Below, in pieces: positions 46,943 to 55,738 of a DNA stretch of 64,000 nucleotides; position 1 is the first letter of the stretch; the number at the start of each line of letters is the position of its first letter. Under the pieces are notes generated by a model that searched no databases, was not told the DNA's origin, and saw only the letters and a program-made list of their open reading frames with translations. Position numbers and translations under genes: made by a program. Origin of the DNA: CAXMRP01 sp965216515. GTDB taxonomy: Bacteria; Pseudomonadota; Alphaproteobacteria; Rhizobiales; Afifellaceae. Where the stretch lies: NCBI GenBank assembly GCA_965216515.1, contig OZ244173.1:2108001-2172000 (forward strand). The letters are read 5' to 3'.

Positions 46943-49495
46943 ATGCGCAACGCACCCAAACAGCTGCCGAATCTGAAGGCGCGGCTATTTGGTTGCCTGG
47001 CCATCATCGCCGCGGCAGGTATCGCATTTGTGGCGATGGCTCATTTGCGCAATACCGAACTCGCCCACACGAACTATTTTGCCGATGCCGTCGCCGAGTT
47101 GGAGGACGAGATCGACCTCAGCATAAGCTTGGGGTACCGCCTGCTGGAATCCGGCGCGAATGGCGGCGCCTCCGCGACATTGAAGCAGTTTGAAGGGCGC
47201 CCGGAGGCAATTGCCCAGGCGCTTGCCAATGTCGAGCGGACCTGGCTGAAACTGCCGGAGCGGGTGCAGGTATCGATCACACAAGCCGCCGGCAGCACCG
47301 ACTTTCACAAGGCATTCGCGGACTATTCCAGCCTTGTCGCACAAGCCGCCGGCACAGACGAATCCGGAGCCATCCGGGCGGCCAGGGCGCTACGCGGCAA
47401 CTACGCCAATATCATTCATCCGACATTCCAGAATCTGAACCGCAACATCCTCGACAACTACGCGTCGTTGTCGCAGGACATAAAGCAATTGGTGAATATC
47501 GGCGCTCTTATCACCTGTGCGACAGTGTTTATTCTCGGCGTGTTCATATTTTGGCCCATGGAGCGCGCGATCATACGCACGCTTTCCGACATCAACGCCA
47601 TGCGGCAGCGCGCCGAAATGGCGGACCGGGCAAAATCGGAATTCCTTGCCAACATGAGCCATGAGATTCGCACGCCGATGAACGGTGTCATGGGCATGGC
47701 CGAATTGTTGGTAAAGACCGATCTGGATCCCCGTCAGCGCACATTCACCGAGATCATCGTCAAGTCGGGGCGCGCGCTCCTGACCATCATCAACGACATC
47801 CTCGACTTTTCCAAGATCGATGCCGGCCAGCTTGAGTTGGATCTCCGGCCCTTTGCGCTTGCGGAGGCGGTCGAGGATGTCGCTGCCGTCGTCGCCAGCA
47901 AGGTGGAGGAAAAGAACCTCGAATTGGCGGTCCGCATCCAGCCCGATTTGCCCGCCAAGTTCGTTGGCGATGTCGGGCGTATCCGCCAGATCATCACCAA
48001 TCTCGCCGGCAACGCGGTCAAGTTCACCGAAGAAGGCCATGTGCTTATTGACGTCTCCGGCAAACTCGATCCGCAGTCCGGAACCGCGCATCTGCTGTTC
48101 AAGGTCGAGGACACCGGCATCGGCATTCCGAACAACCAGATCGACAGCGTGTTTGAGAAATTCTCGCAGGTTGACGGTTCCTCGACACGCCAGCACGAAG
48201 GCACCGGCCTGGGCCTGACCATTTCGAAATTGCTGGTCGAAAAGATGGATGGCGAGATCGGCGTCACCAGCGCCCCGGGCCGCGGTTCCACATTCTGGTT
48301 TTCCCTGTCCCTACCCGCACATGGCGAACCGGAGGCGGCCAGACGACTGCCCGCTCACACCTCCGGCTCTCGCATCCTCGTGGTCGACGACAGCGAGATC
48401 AATCGCGCCATACTCCTGGAACAGATCGGCGCCTGGGATCTGGACGTTTCTGCCGCCGCTTCCGGACGCGAAGCACTGTCGGCCCTGTATCACGGGGTCA
48501 AGAACGGTCGCCCGGTCGACCTGGTGGTTCTCGACCATCACATGCCGGCGATGGACGGCGTCGCCGTCGCCCGCGCCATCCGTGCCGGTGCGGATGCCGG
48601 CAATGGCGCCGAGCCTGTTGAACTGCAATCCGCGGATTCCTCCATGCAAAGCGAGGAGGAGCGGGTCGTGGCCATTGCCAGGCAGGTCGCCAGAACACCG
48701 ATCGTCATGCTGACGTCGGTCGGCCAGCCGGGCGCCGGCCGGCCGTTCTCCGAACTTCATATCGATGGGCAACTGGTCAAACCGGCTCGAACCCGGGTCC
48801 TCATGGATGCGATCGCCGCCGCGCTTCAGAATGCACCGGCGGCGGACACCGGCGCGCAGGCCAAAAGAACCGCCGAACCGGTGAACGGCCAGGAGCGATT
48901 GAATTCCGACGCCACGGAAAACTCCGGGGACCGGCAGCGCGCCGGATTAGAGTTTGCTCCGGAACCTGCCGCCGCAGACACCTCCGGAATCCGGAGCGGG
49001 CCCGGTACGAACCGGCAAAATGTTGCAGCCAGCCGGTCTCCGGACCCAAGGCAGCGGCTCGCCGACGAGGTTGCCGGTCCGGACTCCGATAGCCGAAGCG
49101 TGGACATTCTTGTTGCCGAAGACAACGAGGTGAACCAGGTCGTCATCGCGCAGATTCTCGGCACGACCGACTATACGTTCAAGATCGTCGAAAATGGCGA
49201 ACTGGCCATCGAATCCGCCGGATCCCTGTCACCGCGACTGATCCTGATGGATGTCTCCATGCCGAAAATGTGCGGCCTCGAAGCAACCGCCCGGATACGT
49301 CTGGGCGAAGCCGGGACGGGCCGCCGCACACCTGTTATCGGTCTCACCGTCCATGCCCTCAAGGGCGATCGCGAAATGTGTCTGGAGGCCGGTATGGACG
49401 ACTACATGCCCAAGCCCATTTCACCGGACCGCCTTACCCGGCTGATCGACAGATATCTGGCCTCCGACGCCGGCCGGATCAGGAAGTCCGCCTGA
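46943..49495 (+). CDS. Hybrid histidine kinase with two receiver domains
   Basis: An 850-residue sensor kinase. Membrane helices at about 14-33 and 186-205 enclose a periplasmic sensor region of about 150 residues without a domain I recognise. The HisKA domain has the phospho-His in FLANMSHEIRTPMNG (His240), the HATPase domain follows (GNAVKFTEEGH, DTGIGI, GTGLGL). Receiver 1 (about 478-620) has VLDHHMPAMDG and a long acidic insert before VKPAR; receiver 2 (about 725-845) has LMDVSMPKMCG and MPKPIS. ATG 46943 with AGAGGGGG upstream is preferred over ATG 46925. No response regulator is adjacent. Confidence 0.92.
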   Translation: MRNAPKQLPNLKARLFGCLAIIAAAGIAFVAMAHLRNTELAHTNYFADAVAELEDEIDLSISLGYRLLESGANGGASATLKQFEGRPEAIAQALANVERTWLKLPERVQVSITQAAGSTDFHKAFADYSSLVAQAAGTDESGAIRAARALRGNYANIIHPTFQNLNRNILDNYASLSQDIKQLVNIGALITCATVFILGVFIFWPMERAIIRTLSDINAMRQRAEMADRAKSEFLANMSHEIRTPMNGVMGMAELLVKTDLDPRQRTFTEIIVKSGRALLTIINDILDFSKIDAGQLELDLRPFALAEAVEDVAAVVASKVEEKNLELAVRIQPDLPAKFVGDVGRIRQIITNLAGNAVKFTEEGHVLIDVSGKLDPQSGTAHLLFKVEDTGIGIPNNQIDSVFEKFSQVDGSSTRQHEGTGLGLTISKLLVEKMDGEIGVTSAPGRGSTFWFSLSLPAHGEPEAARRLPAHTSGSRILVVDDSEINRAILLEQIGAWDLDVSAAASGREALSALYHGVKNGRPVDLVVLDHHMPAMDGVAVARAIRAGADAGNGAEPVELQSADSSMQSEEERVVAIARQVARTPIVMLTSVGQPGAGRPFSELHIDGQLVKPARTRVLMDAIAAALQNAPAADTGAQAKRTAEPVNGQERLNSDATENSGDRQRAGLEFAPEPAAADTSGIRSGPGTNRQNVAASRSPDPRQRLADEVAGPDSDSRSVDILVAEDNEVNQVVIAQILGTTDYTFKIVENGELAIESAGSLSPRLILMDVSMPKMCGLEATARIRLGEAGTGRRTPVIGLTVHALKGDREMCLEAGMDDYMPKPISPDRLTRLIDRYLASDAGRIRKSA

Positions 49496-49606
49496 CACGT
49501 CCGGGACAAGACCGGCGCCGCCGGCCAACCACCTCCCCGCAATCGCCCGCGCCATGTCGCGCGGACGCATCCGGTCACCGGATACCGGTCCGCCCCGTCC
49601 CGGCGC

Positions 49607-52435
49607 CTATTCGGCGGCCGCCGGAGCGGCCTCCGATTGCGACGCCGGTTGCCGCCGCCGCTGCACCATGACGATCAGTCCGAGCACGATCAGCGCCGGA
49701 ATGAACATCAGGAAGCGGGATGGCTGGGAAACAGGCTCTCGCACCTTCAGGATTTCCTGATCCCAGTCCAGCCCGGCTTTGGCGCCCGCCGAATCGAACG
49801 CGACATCGTCGATAAAGCGCTTGTCGCCATCATCGCGCAAAGTCACACCGGCCTCTTCCAGGCGGGCGGCACCGTCGTCACCATCGGGCAGGGGCAATAG
49901 GGCGACGAACGTGATGGGATCGCCCAGATCGTTGACCCCGGCCACCTGCAGGCGAAGATTGCCGCCCTGTGGCACGTTTCCGGCCGCCTCGACGATCGCC
50001 GCCGGCTCCCTCTCCAGGAAGGGCGGGGAGATCATGTCCATCCAGAAGCCGGGACGGAACAAAGTGAACGCGACCAGCAGAAGCGCCACCGATTCCCAGA
50101 GCCGGCTCTTGGCAAAGAAGTAGCCCTGGGTGGCTGCAGCGAAAATCAGCATCGCCACCGTCGCAATGATGAAGGTGAAGATGCCCTGTATCCATCCCAC
50201 TTCGATCAGCAACAGATCGGTGTTGAAGATGAACAGGAACGGCAGCGCGGCTGTTCTGAGCGAATAGAAGAACGCCACGAACCCGGTTCGGATGGGATCG
50301 CCACCGGAAACGGCCGCCGCCGCGAACGAGGCCAGTCCCACCGGTGGCGTCACGTCCGCCATGATCCCGAAGTAGAACACGAACAGATGAACCGCAATGA
50401 GCGGCACGATCAGGCCGTTTTGTTGCCCCAGGGTCACGATGACCGGCGCCAGCAACGCCGACACGACGATGTAATTCGCGGTGGTCGGCAGCCCCATGCC
50501 CAGAATCAGCGACAGGATCGCCGTCAGGAACAGAATGGCCAGGATATGTCCGCCGGACAGAACCTCCACGACTTCCGCCAGCGCCGATCCGACGCCGGTC
50601 TGGCTCACCGCGCCGACAATGATGCCGGCTGTCGCTGTGGCGATGCCGATCCCGATCATGTTGCGGGCACCGGCGATCAGACCATCGATCAGTTCGCGGA
50701 ATCCGCGCACAACCTCGCCCCCGAATGAGCTGTCGTTGCGGAAGATCGCGAACAAGGGCCGCTGGGTCAGCAAAATGAAGATCATGAACGCCGACGCATA
50801 GAATGCCGACAGTCCCGGCGACAGCCGTTCCACCATCAGCGCCCACACCAGAACCACGACCGGCAGGATGAAGTGCAGGCCCGACTTGATCGTCGGTCCC
50901 GGTTCGGGAAGCTGCACGACCGGTTCGTTGGGGTCGTCCATTTCCAGTTCCGGATACCGGGCCGCGAAAGCGATCAGCGCCACATAGACCGCGAACAGGA
51001 CCGCTGCGATCACCCAGTTGGCGGACGGCCCGAAAGTCGGCCGTATCCAGCCGATCCCGTAATAGACCGCGAACGACACCACGCACAAAAGCAGGACGCC
51101 GAACAGGAATCCGATGATCCGCCGCACCCACGGCTTCGGCGCGACCGCCCGCGGCAGGCCTTCCATTCCCGCCTTCATTGCCTCCAGGTGAACGATGTAA
51201 ACCAGCGCAATGTAGGAGATCAGCGCCGGCAGGAAGGCATGTTTGACCACATCGAAATAGGGGATGCCGACATATTCGACCATCAGAAACGCCGCAGCAC
51301 CCATCACCGGCGGCATGATCTGGCCGTTGACCGACGAGGCGACTTCAACAGCCCCCGCTTTTTCCGATGAAAAACCGACCCGCTTCATGAGCGGAATCGT
51401 GAATGTGCCGGTGGTCACCACATTCGCGATGGATGAACCCGAGATCAGCCCGGTCATGCCCGACGAAACAACCGCCGCCTTGGCCGGGCCGCCACGCAGG
51501 TGCCCCATCAGCGAAAATGCGACCTGGATGAAGTAGTTGCCGGCGCCCGCCTTGTCCAACAGCGCCCCGAACAGGACAAACAGAAACACGAACCCCGACG
51601 ACACGCCAAGGGCGATGCCGAACACGCCTTCCGTGGTCACCCAGTGATGATTGATGACTTCCGACAGGCCGTTGCCCTTGTGAGCAATGATGCCGGGCAT
51701 ATAGGCCCCGAGAAAAGTGTAAACCAGAAACACCGTCGCCACGATCATCAGCGCCGGACCAAGCGAGCGGCGGGCCGCTTCCAGAAGCAGGATCAGGCCG
51801 ATGGCGCCGATGATGATGTCCTGCTGGATCGGTGCGCCGGGGCGCTCCGACAGGGCCTCGTAGAAGGTGAACAGATAAAGGGCGCAAAACGCCCCGACGA
51901 GCGCCAGCGCCCATTCATGCAGCGGCACCTTGTGCTTTGGCGAACCCAGCAACACCGCGCCGACAACGGCCACAACGATGATGACCGCCAGCCAGATCGG
52001 CATCTCGCCGCCGTCGGACCCGAACCAGAACAGGAATCCCAGTATGACCGGAATCGCGACAGCCAGGATCGTCTGGCCCGCGGATCTGGTCGCCGGATAG
52101 GCAAGGTAGGCAAGCAAAATGGCAAATGCCAGGTGAATGGAACGCGTTTCGGTGTCGTTGAAAACCCCGATCCTCAGCATGAACGGAAGTGGTGAGGCGA
52201 TCCACAGCTGAAACAGCGACCACAACAGCGCCACACCGAGTATGAACCGGTTTGTCAGCCCTCCGGGGCTGCGACCGCCGGTATCGGAAGACGCAACCAG
52301 CTCGTCCAGCTGATCCTGGTCCATGCCCGCCGCGTGGCCGGCCGCTTCCTGCTCGACCCGCGCCGCCTGCTGTTGGTATTTTCCCTGTGCCTGGTCGTGA
52401 CCGCCCTCGTCGTCACGCTTGGTATCGTCGCTCAT
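49607..52435 (-). CDS. TRAP transporter permease, fused 4TM/12TM subunits with C-terminal DUF3394
   Basis: A 942-residue inner-membrane protein with a polar Gln-rich N-tail, then a fused DctQ-like and DctM-like permease of about 16 or more helices (GFVFLFVLFGALLDKAG, MTGLISGSSIANVVTTG, MPPVMGAAAFLMVEYVGI, LGMGLPTTANYIVVSALL). The C-terminal part after about residue 790 matches DUF3394. This build is typical of TAXI-TRAP systems, sodium-driven uptake of carboxylates. ATG 52435 has GGAGG seven bases upstream. Its binding protein is encoded just upstream on the same strand. Confidence 0.92.
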   Translation of the reverse strand: MSDDTKRDDEGGHDQAQGKYQQQAARVEQEAAGHAAGMDQDQLDELVASSDTGGRSPGGLTNRFILGVALLWSLFQLWIASPLPFMLRIGVFNDTETRSIHLAFAILLAYLAYPATRSAGQTILAVAIPVILGFLFWFGSDGGEMPIWLAVIIVVAVVGAVLLGSPKHKVPLHEWALALVGAFCALYLFTFYEALSERPGAPIQQDIIIGAIGLILLLEAARRSLGPALMIVATVFLVYTFLGAYMPGIIAHKGNGLSEVINHHWVTTEGVFGIALGVSSGFVFLFVLFGALLDKAGAGNYFIQVAFSLMGHLRGGPAKAAVVSSGMTGLISGSSIANVVTTGTFTIPLMKRVGFSSEKAGAVEVASSVNGQIMPPVMGAAAFLMVEYVGIPYFDVVKHAFLPALISYIALVYIVHLEAMKAGMEGLPRAVAPKPWVRRIIGFLFGVLLLCVVSFAVYYGIGWIRPTFGPSANWVIAAVLFAVYVALIAFAARYPELEMDDPNEPVVQLPEPGPTIKSGLHFILPVVVLVWALMVERLSPGLSAFYASAFMIFILLTQRPLFAIFRNDSSFGGEVVRGFRELIDGLIAGARNMIGIGIATATAGIIVGAVSQTGVGSALAEVVEVLSGGHILAILFLTAILSLILGMGLPTTANYIVVSALLAPVIVTLGQQNGLIVPLIAVHLFVFYFGIMADVTPPVGLASFAAAAVSGGDPIRTGFVAFFYSLRTAALPFLFIFNTDLLLIEVGWIQGIFTFIIATVAMLIFAAATQGYFFAKSRLWESVALLLVAFTLFRPGFWMDMISPPFLEREPAAIVEAAGNVPQGGNLRLQVAGVNDLGDPITFVALLPLPDGDDGAARLEEAGVTLRDDGDKRFIDDVAFDSAGAKAGLDWDQEILKVREPVSQPSRFLMFIPALIVLGLIVMVQRRRQPASQSEAAPAAAE

Positions 52436-52524
52436 GGATCCGCCTCCAAATCCGAAAATGCCCCGCCCTGCCGGCGCGAATTGCATTCGCGCAAGTTGTC
52501 CTCACTGCAGTCCCGCTCGGAAAA

Positions 52525-52550
52525 TGCAGGCGGTAATGTTACCGCCTGCA
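52525..52550 (-). repeat. 26-bp perfect palindrome between the TAXI and permease genes
   Basis: TGCAGGCGGTAA and TTACCGCCTGCA are perfectly complementary with two bases between them. No T tract follows. Such hairpins in transporter operons often protect the binding-protein mRNA and lower expression of the downstream permease. Confidence 0.7.
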
Positions 52551-52578
52551 ACAGATCCGGAGACCGGAAGGGTCTGGC

Positions 52579-53541
52579 TTACATCCAGCCCCGCTCCTTG
52601 TAGTACTTTTCGGCACCCGGATGCAGCGGAGCGGACAGTCCGTCCTTGATCATTTCCGCTTCCTTCAGATTGGCAAAGGCCGGATGGAGCTTCTTGAACC
52701 GGTCGAAATTGTCGAACACCGATTTCACCACCTGATAGACCACATCGTCCGGGACATCGGCCGACGAAACGAACGTTGCGCCGACACCAAACGTCATCGT
52801 GTCGTCTTCGTTGCCCTTGTAGATGCCGCCGGGGATGGTGGCCGTGCGGTAGTAGGAGTTGTCCGACACGAGCTTTTCGACTTCGGGGCCGCTGACTTCA
52901 ACGATCACCGAATCGACCGTCGTCGTTGCCTCCTGGATCGATCCGTTCGGATGGCCGACGGTGTAGATCATCGCATCGATCTTGTTGTCGCCCAGCGCTG
53001 CGGACTGTTCGGACGCCTTCAGTTCCGAAGCCAGCGCAAAATCGTCCTTCGACCAGCCTTTGGCTTCCATCAGCACTTCCATTGTACCGCGTTGGCCGGA
53101 TCCCGGATTGCCGATATTCACCCGCTTGCCCTTCAGGTCGTCAAACGTCTTGATGCCGGCATCGGCACGGGCCACGACCGTGAACGGCTCCGGATGGACC
53201 GAAAAGACCGCCCGCAACTTGTCGTACTTCTGGCCTTCGAACTTCGATGTCCCGTTGTAGGCATGATACTGCCAGTCAGACTGGGCGACGCCGAGGTCGC
53301 GGTCGCCGGCCTTGATGGCATTGATGTTGTCGATGGAACCGCCGGTCGACGGCGCCGTGCATTTGATGCCATGCTCCGATGTTCCACGGTTGACCAGCCG
53401 GCAGATCGACTGGCCGACGACAAAGTAAACGCCTGTCTGACCGCCGGTGCCGATCGTGATGAATTTGTCCTCGGCCGCGCCGGCCTGGCCGGTCATCGCT
53501 ACCGCAAGCGTCGCGGCGGCAAGATAGTGAATTGGTTTCAT
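52579..53541 (-). CDS. TAXI family TRAP transporter solute-binding protein
   Basis: A 320-residue periplasmic binding protein. The signal peptide covers about residues 1-22 (MKPIHYLAAATLAVAMTGQA), followed by the TAXI hallmark FITIGTGGQTGVYFVVG and DLGVAQSDWQYHAYNG, with VNIGNPGSGQRGTMEVLM later. TAXI proteins bind small organic acids such as glutamate or 2-oxoglutarate; the ligand here is not clear. ATG 53541 has GGGAG eight bases upstream. It comes before the permease gene, as usual. Confidence 0.93.
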   Translation of the reverse strand: MKPIHYLAAATLAVAMTGQAGAAEDKFITIGTGGQTGVYFVVGQSICRLVNRGTSEHGIKCTAPSTGGSIDNINAIKAGDRDLGVAQSDWQYHAYNGTSKFEGQKYDKLRAVFSVHPEPFTVVARADAGIKTFDDLKGKRVNIGNPGSGQRGTMEVLMEAKGWSKDDFALASELKASEQSAALGDNKIDAMIYTVGHPNGSIQEATTTVDSVIVEVSGPEVEKLVSDNSYYRTATIPGGIYKGNEDDTMTFGVGATFVSSADVPDDVVYQVVKSVFDNFDRFKKLHPAFANLKEAEMIKDGLSAPLHPGAEKYYKERGWM

Positions 53542-53885
53542 TCTGGTTTCTCCCTTTATACTAGGACACCTATTGCAACATGCTTTGGGCGGAATATCCA
53601 CCGCTCTTGTGGACCAAGGGTGCCACAGAACCCACGCGGTTCCAAATCCGGTTCCCGGCATCCGCGCCGCCCTCGGCCGGGAGAACCATTCCGCCAGGAA
53701 CAGCCGCGCCGGTTTACCGGCTTGCATTCGCCAGCACACGGGCATCGGGCGGCAGAAGGGCCGGACAATCCGGCCGCCGGTGCCGGGATTGTTGAACAAA
53801 GCCGGGCATTGGAAAAATTTTCTATAATACCGGGAAATACGCTGCTCTGTTGCTGTGTAAACAACGCAGACAAGACCAATATGGA
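53542..53885. other. Divergent intergenic region between the TAXI gene and cysG
   Basis: A 344-base gap holding the TAXI promoter (minus strand) and the cysG promoter (plus strand). TATAAT occurs at 53823-53828 on the plus strand, 57 bases before the cysG ATG, without a clear -35 at the right distance. No ORF here has family-like content, and no riboswitch is recognised. Confidence 0.45.
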
Positions 53886-55367
53886 ATGCAGTTTCAAACT
53901 CGGTGTGATGTCGTGCGCAAACTTGAGGTTTTCCCCGCTTTTATGCGGATCGCCGGCCGGACGATCACGATCGTCGGCGACGGCGAGGCCGCTGCCGCCA
54001 AGGCGCGTCTCCTGGGCGAGACGGCGGCGCGCATAAGGCTTGTCAGCGCGCAGCCGGCGCCGGAACTGCGCCTGCTGTGCCGACATCCCGACGTCACGCT
54101 CGTCGAAGTCCCGTTTCAGCCGGCGCATCTGGAAGGCGCGGCCCTGGTGTTTGCCGCCACCGGTCACCACGAAACCGACCGCATCGTGGTCGATGCCGCG
54201 CGCGCCGCCGGGATCCCGGTCAACGCCGTCGATCACCCCGATCTCTGTGATTTCCTGACACCGGCGCTGGTCAACCGGGCGCCTGTCGCCGTTGCCATAT
54301 CCACCAACGGCGCCGGTCCGGTTCTGGCCCGTCAGTTGCGCGAGAAGATCGAACGGATTTTGCCTGCCTTCCTTGGCGATCTGGCCGCCCTGGCTGCCGA
54401 ATTCCGCGAAACCGTAAACCGGTTTGTGCCGGCCGGCAGGCACCGCCGAAACGTCTGGCAGGAGTTCTTTTCAGGTCCGGTTGCCCACGCTGTTCTGGCC
54501 GGCAAGGCGGGGCTCGCCCGCCGTCATGCCAGCCGGCTGATCAGCCGCCAGCCGTCACCGACAACGGGTCGGGTGTCTTTGGTCGGAGCCGGACCCGGCG
54601 CGATCGACCTGCTGACGCTCCGTGCCCAGCGGCTTCTGCAGGAGGCCGATACAATTGTCCACGACCGGTTGGTTCCCGAAGACGTCATCGCAATGGGCCG
54701 CCGGGATGCCCGGCGCATCAACGTCGGCAAGGCCAAGGGGGATCACACCGAAAATCAGGACCGGATCAATGAAATCCTGGTTCGCGAAGCATCGCTCGGG
54801 CGCAACGTGGTCCGGCTGAAAGGCGGTGATCCGATGGTTTTCGGCCGTGCCGGCGAGGAGATCGCCGCCCTGCGCCGCGCCGGCATTGCATTTGAGATCG
54901 TACCCGGGATCACCGCCGCCCTGGCCGCGGCGGCGGAGGCGGAAATCCCGGCGACATTGCGCGGCACAGCTTCAAGTCTGGTCTTCACGACCGGCCATGA
55001 TCGCAATTCAAATGTCCTCCCGGACTGGACCGCGCTGAGCCTGTCCGGCGCGACAATCGCTGTCTACATGGCCCGCTCGGTGGCCGCAGATGTGTCCGCC
55101 CGCCTCACCGATGCCGGACTGGATCCGCATACGCCGGTGGCCGTCGTCGAAAATGCCGGCCGCGACGCGGCCCGCCGCTATGCCGGAACTCTCGGCGACC
55201 TGGCGGCGGTTGCCCCCCGCTCCGGCCGCCCGCGCCGCCAGCCCCCGGCACCCGCACTGATCCTGATCGGCCCCGCGGTTGCCCATGGCGCCCTGAACCA
55301 CGCCGAAGCCATCGCCGATTGGACCGATATGCCGGCAAAAACCGCAAGCCGGACCCTCGCGGCCTGA
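53886..55367 (+). CDS. cysG: Siroheme synthase (precorrin-2 dehydrogenase / sirohydrochlorin ferrochelatase / SUMT)
   Basis: A 493-residue trifunctional enzyme. The N-terminal CysG-A part (about 1-200) has FPAFMRIAGRTITIVGDGEAA split over its NAD site, then AISTNGAGPVLARQLREKIE. The C-terminal SUMT part (from about 230) has VSLVGAGPGAIDLLTL, NVVRLKGGDPMVFGRAGEE and VPGITAALAAAAEAEIP. It makes siroheme for the sulfite reductase two genes on, and its precorrin-2 dehydrogenase step can also supply sirohydrochlorin to CbiX. ATG 53886 is the best start though its ribosome site is weak. Confidence 0.94.
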   Translation: MQFQTRCDVVRKLEVFPAFMRIAGRTITIVGDGEAAAAKARLLGETAARIRLVSAQPAPELRLLCRHPDVTLVEVPFQPAHLEGAALVFAATGHHETDRIVVDAARAAGIPVNAVDHPDLCDFLTPALVNRAPVAVAISTNGAGPVLARQLREKIERILPAFLGDLAALAAEFRETVNRFVPAGRHRRNVWQEFFSGPVAHAVLAGKAGLARRHASRLISRQPSPTTGRVSLVGAGPGAIDLLTLRAQRLLQEADTIVHDRLVPEDVIAMGRRDARRINVGKAKGDHTENQDRINEILVREASLGRNVVRLKGGDPMVFGRAGEEIAALRRAGIAFEIVPGITAALAAAAEAEIPATLRGTASSLVFTTGHDRNSNVLPDWTALSLSGATIAVYMARSVAADVSARLTDAGLDPHTPVAVVENAGRDAARRYAGTLGDLAAVAPRSGRPRRQPPAPALILIGPAVAHGALNHAEAIADWTDMPAKTASRTLAA

Positions 55368-55384
55368 CCAGGGAGCAAGAGATC

Positions 55385-55705
55385 ATGCAGATAATCACCG
55401 CCAATCATCTTGGAGACGGACTGGTCGTCTATCTGACGCCGGTGGGTTGGGTGCGCGACATCACCCGCGCGCAGGTGTTCGCCGATGCCCGGGCCGCCGC
55501 TGCCGGGTTGGCCCGCGCGGGGCGCGACGTCGCCGACAACATCGTTGTTGAACCCTACCAGATCGATGTTGCCGTTGCAGACGGCGCACCGGTGCCGGTC
55601 CGCCTTCGCGAGCGCATCCGCGTTTCCGGGCCGACCACCGGTCACGCCACCGCGCCTGCTACCCCTGTCCCCGGTTCAATAGACGCCACAGCCCACGCCG
55701 CCTGA
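55385..55705 (+). CDS. DUF2849 domain-containing protein of the sulfite-reductase operon
   Basis: A 106-residue cytoplasmic protein. The start MQIITANHLGDGLVVYLTPVG and the segment NIVVEPYQIDV fit DUF2849, a family almost always found between cysG and cysI in Alphaproteobacteria. Its function is unknown; the genomic link points to sulfite reductase assembly or activity. The ATG has GGGAG upstream and lies 17 bases after the cysG stop. The C-terminal 25 residues are Thr/Pro/Ala-rich and probably disordered. Confidence 0.85.
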   Translation: MQIITANHLGDGLVVYLTPVGWVRDITRAQVFADARAAAAGLARAGRDVADNIVVEPYQIDVAVADGAPVPVRLRERIRVSGPTTGHATAPATPVPGSIDATAHAA

Positions 55706-55738
55706 CCAAACCAAGCCGGCGCATTCGGGAGCCGTGCC

